A stretch of DNA of 24,633 bases from JBASTI01 sp964374025 (GCA_964374025.1 CAYJWU010000012.1:1-24633), one strand, 5' to 3'; counted from the first letter of the stretch, positions 1 to 8,335 are shown. Made by a program: numbers and translations. The notes: generated from the letters alone by a model not told the origin.

Positions 1-27
1 GCTATTGCAGAGTTTTTGTATAAAGAT
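1..27. repeat. Partial copy of the palindrome found whole at 17552-17599
   Basis: The first 26 bases match the right half of the 48-bp palindrome (from its centre) at about 21 of 26 positions: GCTAT, then GCA, then TTTTTGTATAAA. The left half, if present, lies outside the window. This may be a dispersed element, but the similarity is short and A/T-rich. Confidence 0.4.
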
Positions 28-50
28 AAAAAGCCCTTATTTGGGCTTTT
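28..50 (-). terminator. Intrinsic terminator of the PurM-like gene
   Basis: Read on the minus strand, an 8-bp stem (AAAAGCCC with GGGCTTTT, 6-nt loop) is followed by a T-rich tail. It starts 8 nt after the stop codon of the minus-strand PurM-like gene. Confidence 0.8.
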
Positions 51-57
51 GCCAAGC

Positions 58-1254
58 TCAGCTCGGCTTTAGGGAAGAAAGCTGTTTGCCTTCTTTGAAT
101 TTGGATTGAATAATAATCTCCCTATCGTCTGACGCGAATGTTTCGCCGACAACTTGGGCGCGGATGCCCTCTTTTTTTACTTCAATAATGATTTTGCTTT
201 CGTCACCTCTTTGGCAGACAAGTAGCATCCCGCATCCGCCATGGAGCGTGCTGTAGGCCTGCCAGTCCGTGAGGGGATCCTTTGTGTTCCATGAAAGTTC
301 CTGCGCTTGCAGCAAAACATCTGCTGGCGTGGTCATGGAATCGAGATACGCGCCTACGCCTTCGTGGAGCATTTCACCAAACTTGCCCCATACGCCGCCT
401 CCGGTGATATGCGCGATTCCCTTAATTTGCGCCATCGGCTCTCCCGTACTGCCATCGGGGTTCCAGCCCACAAGCCGGGTTATTGCGCGAGCGTAGCTTT
501 TCGAAGGAACAGTCAGTTTTTTAACAAACTCCATTGCTTCGGGATTTTGCATAATATCCCGGGGATCCGGACCCCATTTTTCAAGAATCAGATCCGTAAG
601 GAATGTGCCGCCGTTGCACCGGTATCCCGGCTCCCAGAATCCTATCACGGTCATGCCGGGTACAATGTCGGATCCGTCTATGAGAAGATCTCGATGCGCA
701 AGGCCGATGCACGTTGCTCCCCACGTAAGGATGAATTGCGCGTCGGAGTCAATGTCGCAAAACGCAGTGATGCTGTGCTTCATAAGAGCAGTTTCCCCGG
801 TAATGTTTACTAGTCCAGATTCCTTCAGGGCTTCTCCGTATCCTTCCATTAGCGCCTGAAAAAGATGGAAGTTTTTGTCGGTTATGCGCTTCGCGTTAAT
901 CTCGTTCGCGATGACTGCGGGAAACCTTCCGGATCGCGCGAAGTCATCCGCGGTCATTGTTATGATTTCCCAGCCAAGATTCCTAAAAGTTTCTGGGGTC
1001 CCAACAAGCGTGAAGAACTGCGGCTTGCCGCCGGCGCCGTCATTTTCCGCGTCAATAGTCATCGAGCCGTTCATCATGTCGGTAAGTATGTGCTTTTGAG
1101 GAACAAACCCAACGCCGCCCCGAAAGTTGTTTGGTTGATGGGGCATAACGCTCACCGCGGGACAGTTTCTATGACTTTGAAAGCAGATTTCTTTGGCAAG
1201 CGCGCTTGCTCGGTCTCCGGGGCTGATTATTTCCTCCCAATATTTATCTGACAT
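58..1254 (-). CDS. PurM-like (AIR synthase-related) protein
   Basis: A 398-residue protein resembling the PurM/AIR-synthase superfamily, ATP-dependent enzymes that in PurM close formylglycinamidine ribonucleotide to AIR in purine synthesis. Family-like segments seen are GGVGFVP and TDMMNGSMTID near the N-terminus, NITGETALMKHS and PGMTVIGF in the middle, and GIAHITGGGVWGKFGEML in the C-terminal half, which closely resembles the PurM C-terminal GMAHITGGG signature. It is longer than typical PurM (about 345 residues). No other de novo purine gene is in the window, although guaB and a nucleoside phosphorylase are, so the exact substrate is open. The ATG at 1254 lies 8 nt after a TATAAT box and has no Shine-Dalgarno sequence, which fits a leaderless or nearly leaderless transcript. 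It is divergent from secD and ends in its own terminator. Confidence 0.75.
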   Translation of the reverse strand: MSDKYWEEIISPGDRASALAKEICFQSHRNCPAVSVMPHQPNNFRGGVGFVPQKHILTDMMNGSMTIDAENDGAGGKPQFFTLVGTPETFRNLGWEIITMTADDFARSGRFPAVIANEINAKRITDKNFHLFQALMEGYGEALKESGLVNITGETALMKHSITAFCDIDSDAQFILTWGATCIGLAHRDLLIDGSDIVPGMTVIGFWEPGYRCNGGTFLTDLILEKWGPDPRDIMQNPEAMEFVKKLTVPSKSYARAITRLVGWNPDGSTGEPMAQIKGIAHITGGGVWGKFGEMLHEGVGAYLDSMTTPADVLLQAQELSWNTKDPLTDWQAYSTLHGGCGMLLVCQRGDESKIIIEVKKEGIRAQVVGETFASDDREIIIQSKFKEGKQLSSLKPS

Positions 1255-1262
1255 TACAGTTA

Positions 1263-1291
1263 ATTATAACAAAATCATTGACTTTGCGACA
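1263..1291 (-). promoter_or_regulatory. Promoter of the PurM-like gene
   Basis: On the minus strand a perfect TATAAT (1268-1263) lies 8 nt before the ATG at 1254. The -35 region 17 bp upstream (TGTCGC) is weak. It overlaps the divergent secD promoter, so the two probably compete. Confidence 0.6.
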
Positions 1292-1306
1292 GTTTTCAGA
1301 TATTCT
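1278..1306 (+). promoter_or_regulatory. secD promoter
   Basis: TTGACT (1278-1283), 17-bp spacer, TATTCT (1301-1306). Only 7 nt separate the -10 box from the ATG at 1314, so the predicted transcription start coincides with the start codon. Confidence 0.75.
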
Positions 1307-1313
1307 TTGTCTT

Positions 1314-2909
1314 ATGAAAAGATTTTTTGGTTTGGTTTCGTTTCCAAGCAAACTAATTTCAGGCATACGGTATTTTATCTGGCCGAGGCAAGCGAGAAGG
1401 CGGTACAGGACAGCGATTTTTGCTGTTTTTTTGTTTTCTTTTTTAGCTCTCAATCTTGACTATCCTAAATTCTGGAATAGTTTTGCCGACTGGTATAATC
1501 CAAAACTTGACGGCATTGATCTGCCGGAATCGGTAAGGCGGCTTGATAAATGGTATATATTCAAAAAAGCAGACGACGTATTCAATGTGCCCCATTTTGT
1601 GGATATTCCGTTTTCCAAGGGACTTGATTTAGAGGGCGGCATACATCTTATCTACGAAGCCGACCTTTCGCAAGTGGAGTCCGGGAATTACGAGGAGGCA
1701 ATGGGAGGGCTGCGCGATGTAATTGAGCGAAGGGTGAATCTCTTTGGCGTGCGCGAGCCCAATGTGCTTGTTGAAAAAGGGAAGGGCGGCTGGCGGCTGG
1801 TTGTTGAGCTTGCCGGAATTACTGATTTTGACAAAGCGATAGAACTTATTGGCGCGACTCCCTTCCTTGAGTTTAAGGAGGAACAGCCGGAAAATGAGAA
1901 AATTCGGATTTTGCGCAAGGCAATTACGGACGAAGAAAAATTTCCCGACCGAGAACTTTTGATCCTCTGCGCGAACGTAAATCCTGAGTTGATTCGCGCG
2001 ATAGGGCAAGCGCAAGGGGAAGATCCGTGTTTTAAATCTGCGGCGCCCCCTCTTACCGGGAAATATTTAAAGAACGCGTCTCTTCAGTTTGATCCAAATA
2101 CAAATCAGCCGGTGGTAAGCTTGGATCTGGACGATACCGGTTCTAAAATTTTTGAGGAACTAACCGGAAGAAATATTGACAAGCCCCTGGCGATTTATTT
2201 GGACGGTATTCTTATAAGTTTTCCCCGGGTACAGCAAAAAATTTCAGGGGGCAGAGCTCAAATTACAGGGTTTAACATTGAAGGCGCAAAAACACTCGCG
2301 CGCAATCTTAATGCCGGCGCCTTGCCCGTACCTATAACTCTGATATCCCAGCAAAGTATTGGAGCGTCTCTTGGAGAAGAGTCCTTAAATAAAAGTACGC
2401 GCGCGGGGATAGTCGGAATGATTGCCGTAATTATATTTATGGTGCTGCTTTATAAGCTCTCTGGTATTTTTGCGGTAGTCGCGCTATTTATATATGTTGT
2501 CCTGCTTCTTGCAATTTTCAAAATTGTGCCGGTAACGTTGACGCTTCCGGGTATTGCAGGTTTTATTCTATCAATAGGCATGGCGGTGGACGCGAATATT
2601 CTTGTATTTGAAAGATTGCGAGAGGAAATGTCGGGTAGAAAGAAAGGCGAGACGGGAGATTTCCTGCTAATATTAAATAACGCTTTTTCACGGGCATGGC
2701 CTTCTATCCGTGATGGGAACGTATCTACCTTGCTTACCTGCGTAATACTATTTTGGTTTTCCACAAGTTTTATCAAAGGATTTGCTTTGACTTTGGGAAT
2801 AGGAATTTTAATAAGCATGTTTTCTGCGATGATTGTGACAAGGTATTTGATTAGGTTTACGGGAGAGGGAAGGATCGGCAGAAATTCCTGGCCATGGGTT
2901 AGGCAGTAA
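1314..2909 (+). CDS. secD: Protein translocase subunit SecD
   Basis: SecD is the inner-membrane RND-family partner of SecYEG that uses the proton motive force to help pull proteins across the membrane. The protein has 531 residues. A first membrane helix lies at about 33-48, then come the periplasmic P1 domains (LDLEGGIHLIYEAD; VIERRVNLFGVREPNV) and a cluster of helices in the last 165 residues with the family motif GMAVDANILVFERLREE. An upstream TTG at 1278 keeps the frame open, but it falls inside the -35 box, so the ATG at 1314 (MKRFFGL) is chosen. secF follows after 35 nt, in the usual secD-secF order. Confidence 0.95.
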   Translation: MKRFFGLVSFPSKLISGIRYFIWPRQARRRYRTAIFAVFLFSFLALNLDYPKFWNSFADWYNPKLDGIDLPESVRRLDKWYIFKKADDVFNVPHFVDIPFSKGLDLEGGIHLIYEADLSQVESGNYEEAMGGLRDVIERRVNLFGVREPNVLVEKGKGGWRLVVELAGITDFDKAIELIGATPFLEFKEEQPENEKIRILRKAITDEEKFPDRELLILCANVNPELIRAIGQAQGEDPCFKSAAPPLTGKYLKNASLQFDPNTNQPVVSLDLDDTGSKIFEELTGRNIDKPLAIYLDGILISFPRVQQKISGGRAQITGFNIEGAKTLARNLNAGALPVPITLISQQSIGASLGEESLNKSTRAGIVGMIAVIIFMVLLYKLSGIFAVVALFIYVVLLLAIFKIVPVTLTLPGIAGFILSIGMAVDANILVFERLREEMSGRKKGETGDFLLILNNAFSRAWPSIRDGNVSTLLTCVILFWFSTSFIKGFALTLGIGILISMFSAMIVTRYLIRFTGEGRIGRNSWPWVRQ

Positions 2910-2918
2910 TTCAATTTA

Positions 2919-2946
2919 AAACTATAAACTATAAGCTATAAACTAT
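2919..2946 (+). repeat. Heptamer tandem repeat in the secD-secF spacer
   Basis: Four consecutive 7-bp units, AAACTAT, AAACTAT, AAGCTAT, AAACTAT, fill the spacer, and the last one overlaps the secF ATG. A similar 7-bp tandem repeat precedes the gene at 4921. No Shine-Dalgarno site is visible. Confidence 0.8.
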
Positions 2947-3832
2947 GTTGCGCTACCGAAAAATTTATTACGCCTTGTCGGGATTTCTCGTCATAGCGAG
3001 TATTATTTCGCTTGCCGTTTTAGGTTTAAATCTAGGGGTTGATTTTAAGGGCGGGAGCATCATGGAGCTTGTTAGTTTGGGTTCGCGCCCAAGCCACGAG
3101 GCCATAAGAAGCCTGCTTACAGAGTTTGCTCTTGGAGAGGTAACAGTTCAGGACAGCGGAGACGCAAATCTTATATTAAGATTTAAAAATGTGGATGAGG
3201 CTGTCCATCAAAGTGTTTTGAGCAAACTCAAGGGCCTTTCGGAGTTTGAGGAAGTTAGATTCGAGTCCATAGGCCCTGTTATAGGCAGTGAGACTAAGCA
3301 AAAATCGCTCTGGGCGGTTTTGCTTGTTGTTATAATGGTACTTGCGTATGTGGCTTGGGCTTTCAGGCGAATTTCATTTCCCCTGAGATCATGGAAGTAT
3401 GGGGTCGTAGCGATAATAGCGCTTTTTCACGATATAGTGATAACCATGGGGGTATTCGCGTTCGTAGGCCATTTTTTGAATCTTGAAATAGGAGTGCCGT
3501 TTGTCGCGGCGCTCCTTACAATTTTGGGCTACTCTGTAAATGACACAATTGTAATATTCGACAGAATTCGGGAGAATGTCATGAGGCAGGGCAGTGTATT
3601 CGATTTCGCGCAAGTGATTAATGATAGCTTCAATCAGGTTTATATCCGTTCTCTCAATGCGTCTCTTTCCACGCTGCTTGTGCTAGTCGCCATTTTTCTT
3701 TTCGGAGGCGCGACTCTGAAATATTTCGTCCTTACGTTGATTATCGGGATAAGCATCGGCACATACTCCTCAATTTTTCTCGCGAGTCCTTTACTTTTTT
3801 CATGGTCCATGCTAAGAATAAGGAAAAGGTAA
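2945..3832 (+). CDS. secF: Protein translocase subunit SecF
   Basis: SecF, 295 residues, the partner of SecD in the accessory Sec translocase complex. An N-terminal helix (about 8-28) leads to the conserved GVDFKGGSIMEL motif. A periplasmic P4-like domain follows, then five membrane helices carrying the family signature GYSVNDTIVIFDRIRENV. Length and domain order are normal. It lies 35 nt after secD and is almost certainly co-transcribed. The start codon is embedded in the heptamer repeat and has no recognisable ribosome binding site, so translation may depend on coupling to secD. Confidence 0.95.
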   Translation: MLRYRKIYYALSGFLVIASIISLAVLGLNLGVDFKGGSIMELVSLGSRPSHEAIRSLLTEFALGEVTVQDSGDANLILRFKNVDEAVHQSVLSKLKGLSEFEEVRFESIGPVIGSETKQKSLWAVLLVVIMVLAYVAWAFRRISFPLRSWKYGVVAIIALFHDIVITMGVFAFVGHFLNLEIGVPFVAALLTILGYSVNDTIVIFDRIRENVMRQGSVFDFAQVINDSFNQVYIRSLNASLSTLLVLVAIFLFGGATLKYFVLTLIIGISIGTYSSIFLASPLLFSWSMLRIRKR

Positions 3833-3836
3833 CTTT

Positions 3837-3865
3837 GGGGTAAAACACTTGACATACTTTACCCC
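3837..3865 (+). promoter_or_regulatory. Inverted repeat over the -35 box of the sigma-4/HARE gene
   Basis: Perfect 8-bp arms GGGGTAAA (3837-3844) and TTTACCCC (3858-3865) are separated by 13 bp containing the TTGACA -35 box. It starts 4 nt after the secF stop and has no T-tract, so it looks more like an operator than a terminator. Confidence 0.55.
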
Positions 3866-3877
3866 TAGTGATATCAT
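3849..3877 (+). promoter_or_regulatory. Strong promoter of the sigma-4/HARE-HTH gene
   Basis: Perfect TTGACA (3849-3854), 17-bp spacer, TATCAT (3872-3877). The ATG begins 6 nt after the -10 box, implying a leaderless mRNA. Confidence 0.8.
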
Positions 3878-3883
3878 ATAGGC

Positions 3884-4897
3884 ATGAATGCACGCGCGGA
3901 AAAACTTAATATAAAGAAACCGGTTGCGAAACTGCTTTCCTCTATTTCAGACAAAAATCGCGAGGTTCTCGAGCGGCGTTTTGGTATTGATAGAAACGAA
4001 GCGGAAACCCTTGAATCGATAGGGAAGAGTTATAAAATTACCCGCGAGCGCGTAAGGCAAATCCAGGAGTATGGCCTTCGGAAACTTACAAATGCAGGCG
4101 TAAATACATTGCTTGCGTCCGCGTTTTTGAATATCGAAAACTATATAAATAAAAAAGGCGCAGTTGTAAAAGAATCTGATATTTTTGACGCGCTTGCAAG
4201 ATCCGAAGAAGCCGCCCATCTTTCTTTTGTTCTGCGCTTAATGCCCGGGCTTATCATGCGCAAGGAAACAGACGATTTGCACGCTCGCTACGCGCTTAAC
4301 GAGACGGTCCTCAAAGACGCGGACGCGCGAGTTTTCAGTGCGCACGAGGCCCTTGCGGCAAAAAATGCGCCGATATCATTTTCGGAGCTTCTGACGCTTG
4401 CCCCGGAAAATATCCTCGCATTGAGCAAGCGTATAAAGCGGGGATTTTTTGGCGATTGGGGTCTTGCTGATTGGCCGAGGATCACTCCGCGCGGAGTAAA
4501 GGACAAGGCGCATCTTGTATTTGAACAGGAAAAGCGGCCTCTGCATTTTAGGGAAATCAGCGAACTCATTGATAAATACTTTGTGCGATCTTATGAGGGC
4601 CCCGTAAAACCCCGCCCAACTCACCCGCAAACCGTTCATAACGAACTGATTAAAGATCCGAGGTTCGTCCTTATAGGAAGGGGGCTTTACGCGTTGTCGG
4701 ACTGGGGTTATGAGCCGGGAACCGTAAAAGACGTACTCGTGCAAATCCTTAAAGATTCCGGAGAGGCATTGCATAAAGAGGATGTTTTGAGATTGATATC
4801 GGAACGGCGGTTTGTAAAACCAAACACCGTATTTTTGAATTTGCAAAATAAAAACTATTTCAAGAAACTAGAAGACGGGAAATATTATTTAGCTTAA
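3884..4897 (+). CDS. Sigma-70 region 4-like / HARE-HTH protein
   Basis: A 337-residue DNA-binding protein. Residues about 20-70 resemble sigma-70 region 4 (KNREVLERRFGI, then TLESIGKSYKITRERVRQIQ), the helix-turn-helix that reads -35 boxes. No region 2 is present, so it is not a complete sigma factor. Residues about 205-270 (KRPLHFREISELIDKYF, then GRGLYALSDWGY) look like a HARE-HTH domain, the winged-helix fold also found in the RNA polymerase delta subunit. A second, weaker copy may occupy the last 65 residues. The likely role, by inference, is an RNA-polymerase-associated or promoter-binding regulator. It has its own strong promoter overlaid by an inverted repeat, suggesting regulation. 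Confidence 0.75.
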   Translation: MNARAEKLNIKKPVAKLLSSISDKNREVLERRFGIDRNEAETLESIGKSYKITRERVRQIQEYGLRKLTNAGVNTLLASAFLNIENYINKKGAVVKESDIFDALARSEEAAHLSFVLRLMPGLIMRKETDDLHARYALNETVLKDADARVFSAHEALAAKNAPISFSELLTLAPENILALSKRIKRGFFGDWGLADWPRITPRGVKDKAHLVFEQEKRPLHFREISELIDKYFVRSYEGPVKPRPTHPQTVHNELIKDPRFVLIGRGLYALSDWGYEPGTVKDVLVQILKDSGEALHKEDVLRLISERRFVKPNTVFLNLQNKNYFKKLEDGKYYLA

Positions 4898-4916
4898 AGC
4901 TTAAAGCTTAAAGCTT
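4891..4916 (+). repeat. Heptamer tandem repeat before the gene at 4921
   Basis: About 3.7 copies of the 7-bp unit AGCTTAA span the stop codon of the sigma-4/HARE gene and end 4 nt before the next ATG. It has the same period as the secD-secF repeat and a related unit (AAGCTTA against AAGCTAT). Confidence 0.8.
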
Positions 4917-4920
4917 ACTC

Positions 4921-6159
4921 ATGGAGGTTTTTTCTTTTTTACTCTTTTTTATTAAGGCCACTTGGTGGCTTGTAACGCCACTTATCCTTTTTTTTATACT
5001 AAAAAAAAGTTGGCTGTATTGGCGTCAAAAAGTTTATTATAATGCGCTTGAATTTATTCTGCTTGAGATACGCCTTCCCCAAGAGGTTTTGAAAACCCCA
5101 AAGGCGATGGAATATGTGCTCGTGGGTCTTCACGGCGTGTGGGACGAGCTTAAATTCAGGGATATCTGGGTAAAGGGGGAGTTTCTCCCTTGGTTTAGCT
5201 TGGAGATAGCGGGCTCCGGAGGAGATGTCCATTTTTACATTTACACGCAGACAAAATTTAGAGATTTTGTTGAGGCGCAGATTTACTCCCAATATCCCGA
5301 CGCGGAGATTCAGGAAGTAGAGGATTATACCGAAATGGTGCCTCCCAATCTTCCAAATAAAGACTGGGATGTGTGGGGGACTGACCTCATGCTTGTCAAA
5401 GAAGACGCCTATCCGTTGAGAACATACATGGATTTCGAGGAGCAGGTTGAGGAGAGGCGGCTCGACCCCATGGCTTCAATTGCCGAAGTTTTAAATAAGC
5501 TGAAACCTGGAGAGCATATATGGGTGCAGATTATTATACAGCCCAATGAAAGTATTACCAAACTTCGCAGTGAAGTAGAGAAGTTTGTGGGGAAGATGCT
5601 TGGCAGAAAGCCCAAAGAAAAGAAGGGGGCTGCCGCGACAGTCGCGGGATCCGTACTCTCTCAAATAACCGGAGGCACCGACGAAGAGAAAAAAGAGGAT
5701 CCCTGGCTCCAGACAGAATGGCGGCTTTCTCCGGGGGAGCGCGAGATCCTTAAGCGTATGGAGGAAAAGTCGTCAAAGGTTTTCTTTGATACAATAATGC
5801 GGTTTGTCTATATAGGCAGAAAGGATGTATTCAGCAAGACAAATGTCGGAGCGCTCTTTGGATTTTTCAGGCAGTTTAACACATACAACTTGAATTCCAT
5901 CAAGCCGAATTCAAAGACCTTGCCCAAGAGATCATTTATCTATTTTAAAAATATAAGAAGCCATTTTCGCAAAATGCGCATTGTATGGAGGTACAAGTTG
6001 CGTCTTCCGCTTCCGGGCAAGATAACTCCGATGTATATGCTGAATGTCGAGGAGCTTGCGACAATTTTCCATTTCCCGGGACAAATTGTAAAGGCGCCCA
6101 TAATGCCGCGGGTTGAATCTAAAAAAGCTCCCGCGCCCGCCGGGCTGCCTATAGAATAA
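4921..6159 (+). CDS. Conserved membrane protein paired with the TraD-like ATPase
   Basis: A 412-residue protein with an N-terminal membrane region (about 3-27, very rich in F, L and W) followed by a soluble, probably cytoplasmic part. It has a charged linker at about 235-265 (KPKEKKGAA, DEEKKED) and a Pro/Ala-rich tail. The hydrophilic part contains a conserved-looking segment (PWFSLEIAGSGGDVHFYIY). I know this kind of protein as a conserved hypothetical of CPR genomes encoded just before a TraD/VirD4-like ATPase, as here (3-nt gap). It is probably a membrane anchor or partner for that ATPase. No enzymatic motif is visible and no Shine-Dalgarno site precedes the ATG. Confidence 0.7.
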   Translation: MEVFSFLLFFIKATWWLVTPLILFFILKKSWLYWRQKVYYNALEFILLEIRLPQEVLKTPKAMEYVLVGLHGVWDELKFRDIWVKGEFLPWFSLEIAGSGGDVHFYIYTQTKFRDFVEAQIYSQYPDAEIQEVEDYTEMVPPNLPNKDWDVWGTDLMLVKEDAYPLRTYMDFEEQVEERRLDPMASIAEVLNKLKPGEHIWVQIIIQPNESITKLRSEVEKFVGKMLGRKPKEKKGAAATVAGSVLSQITGGTDEEKKEDPWLQTEWRLSPGEREILKRMEEKSSKVFFDTIMRFVYIGRKDVFSKTNVGALFGFFRQFNTYNLNSIKPNSKTLPKRSFIYFKNIRSHFRKMRIVWRYKLRLPLPGKITPMYMLNVEELATIFHFPGQIVKAPIMPRVESKKAPAPAGLPIE

Positions 6160-6162
6160 ATT

Positions 6163-7871
6163 ATGAGCGATATAAATTTTTTCGCGCAAACAACAGCTCG
6201 CGGACGTCAGCAAAAATTCGGCATAAAGATTGATGACCGCCGCCGCCATATGTACGTAATCGGAAAGACGGGTATGGGAAAGACGCAGATGCTTCAGAAC
6301 ATGGCGATTCAGGACGTGATAGCGGGACACGGCGTGGGTATCATTGATCCGCATGGCGAGTTTGCCGAAGCTGTCTTAGCGTTTGTTCCCAAAAACCGCG
6401 TAAACGACGTGGTGTATTTTAATCCCGCGGATACGGAAGCTCCAATCGGGTTTAACATTATGGAGTCTGTGGGTTCAGAACAGCGATATTTTATTGCCGC
6501 GGGGCTAATGGCGGCATTTAAGAAGATATGGGTGGATGTTTGGTCTGCGCGCATGGAGTATATTTTGAACAATGCGCTGCTTGCGCTCCTTGAATATCCA
6601 AACGCTACAATTATGGGCGCGAATCGAATGCTCGCCGATAAGGACTATCGGAAGAAGGTGGTTGATAACTTAAAGGACCCTGCTGTTAAGTCATATTGGA
6701 TAAATGAATTCGCGAAATACCCAGAGCGTTACCGGGAGGAGGCAACGGGCGCCATTCAGAATAAAATTGGCCAGTTTATTTCAAATCCGTTGATTCGCAA
6801 TATAGTGGGGCAAACAAAGTCAACATTCAATCTAAGGGACATAATGGACAATAAAAAAATTTTTATCGCGAATCTTTCCAAGGGTCGCGTAGGTGAGGAT
6901 AATACAGCGCTGCTTGGCACAATGCTTATTACAAAACTTCAGATAGCGGCAATGTCCAGAGTTGATACGCCCGAGGAAAATCGCGAGGACTTCTTTCTTT
7001 ATATTGACGAGTTTCAGACCTTTGCGACTCCTTCATTTGCCGGCATTTTATCGGAGGCGCGAAAATATCGTCTAGCCCTCATTCTGGCTCACCAATATAT
7101 AACACAGATGGATGAAATAGTAAGGGACGCGGTTTTTGGCAACGCAGGGACCCTAGTAAGCTTCAGAGTTGGGGCCGCGGACGCGGAATTTATGGAAAAC
7201 GAATTTACCCCATCCTTTTTGCCGGAAGATTTAGTCAATTTAGGAAAATACAATATCGCGATTAAATTGATGATAGACGGCATAGCATCCAATGCTTTTT
7301 CAGCCATCACTTTGCCGCCATTTTCAAAGCCCGAGGAATCATACGCCGATAAAGTAATAAGGGTGTCTCGCGAGAGATTCGGCAAGGCGCGCGCCGTAAT
7401 TGAAGAAAAAATTACGCGATGGAGCGGCATTATGGAAAGGTTCCCACGCGAAGAATCATTTCGTCCGCCGGCGAGAGTCGAGCGAGTCGAGGCGAGGCCC
7501 GCTCCGACAAGGCAGTATCCGCCAAAAAGCGAAAAGGAATATTATGCTACGTGCACGGATTGTAAGCGCAGCGTTAAATTGAGTTTCAAGCCAGACGAGC
7601 GCAGGCCNNNNNNNNNNNNNNNNNNNNNNNNNNNNNNNNNNNNNNNNNNNNNNNNNNNNNNNNNNNNNNNNNNNNNNNNNNNNNNNNNNNNNNNNNNNNN
7701 NNNNNNNCCCGCGAGATTTCCTTGAATGAGGCGACACGGAGTTACCCCCCTATAAGGCCCGTGGTTTCTTACCGCCCGCGGAAAGAGGTGAATATTTCAA
7801 ATTTACGTGAGGCATTAAAAGACATAGGTAGTTATGGTATAATAGAGGAAGGAAAGGAAATAAATCTTTAA
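6163..7871 (+). CDS. TraD/VirD4-like coupling ATPase, interrupted by an assembly gap
   Basis: A type IV coupling-protein-like ATPase of the FtsK/HerA/TraD superfamily that would drive DNA or protein through a membrane pore. Walker A is GKTGMGKT (residues 34-41), Walker B with its acidic end is FFLYIDEFQTF (about 276-286), and a TraM-recognition-like region follows (ALILAHQYITQM). A zinc ribbon begins at C464-T-D-C467 and runs into the N-run, where the second CxxC is expected. After the gap the frame inferred from 7710 reads REISLNEAT and ends SNLREALKDIGSYG...INL with TAA at 7869-7871, next to the following gene. The TGA at 7723 is in another frame and arises only because the 100-N filler has the wrong length: the true gap must be 2 modulo 3. 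No relaxase or mating-pore genes are nearby. Confidence 0.85.
7608..7707. other. Assembly gap of 100 N
   Basis: Exactly 100 N inside the ATPase gene, a conventional filler rather than a measured length. The reading frames on either side are incompatible with a length of 100 and require 2 modulo 3. Confidence 0.95.
7815..7843 (+). promoter_or_regulatory. Possible internal promoter before the four-helix membrane protein
   Basis: TTAAAA (7815-7820), 17-bp spacer ending in TGG (extended -10), TATAAT (7838-7843), inside the 3' end of the ATPase gene. A purine-rich GAGGAAGGAAAGG follows but lies about 15 nt from the ATG at 7873. Confidence 0.45.
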
Positions 7872-7872
7872 T

Positions 7873-8334
7873 ATGTTAGGGTTACCAAATTTCGTATTTT
7901 ATCTCATAGCCGGCGTTGTAGGCGCTTTTACAATAAGCGTAGGCAGGTGGTTTGGGCAAAAATATATAGCAAATTTTCCCGATATCCCACTTATATTGAG
8001 CCGCTTGGTGGACTGGGGCAAGCCGGAACCAGAGAGGGTCGCGCGTATTATGGGGAGTTACCTGCACTTGACTCTCGGTGCTCTCTGGGCCCTTTTGTTC
8101 GGTTTTCTTGTGGAAAGGCAATTTTTCTTTGTTGAGTTTACGCCCGTCTCCGGCGTTATGTTTGCAGTTTTGCCTTGGCTATTTTTGATGCTGGTTTTGC
8201 TGCCGCTTGCAAGGAGTAGATTCGGGAAAGTAAAAATTACGGGATACTATTGGGTGATCGCCTTTTTGCTTCATTTGTTATATGGATTAGTTGTGGGATT
8301 CCTTCTCTCTACATTTATATCCAAGCAATTTTAG
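7873..8334 (+). CDS. Small four-helix membrane protein, function unknown
   Basis: A 153-residue hydrophobic protein with four likely membrane helices at about 7-24, 63-82, 92-113 and 123-148. Short charged loops (GQKYIANFPDIP; KPEPERVARI) separate them. I do not recognise a family. The ATG is one base after the ATPase stop codon and the stop codon is one base before the next ATG, so it sits in a tight operon between the TraD-like ATPase and the flavoenzyme. That suggests a membrane function linked to either, but nothing in the sequence decides this. Confidence 0.7.
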   Translation: MLGLPNFVFYLIAGVVGAFTISVGRWFGQKYIANFPDIPLILSRLVDWGKPEPERVARIMGSYLHLTLGALWALLFGFLVERQFFFVEFTPVSGVMFAVLPWLFLMLVLLPLARSRFGKVKITGYYWVIAFLLHLLYGLVVGFLLSTFISKQF

Positions 8335-8335
8335 T

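Noticed and set aside
307..813. Plus-strand ORF of 168 codons opposite the PurM-like gene
   Set aside because: It lies wholly within the antisense of a well-supported gene, has no ribosome binding site, and its product has no recognisable features.
7708..7725. Premature stop TGA in the TraD-like ATPase after the gap
   Set aside because: The frame across the gap depends on the arbitrary N count; another frame gives a credible C-terminus ending at the next gene.
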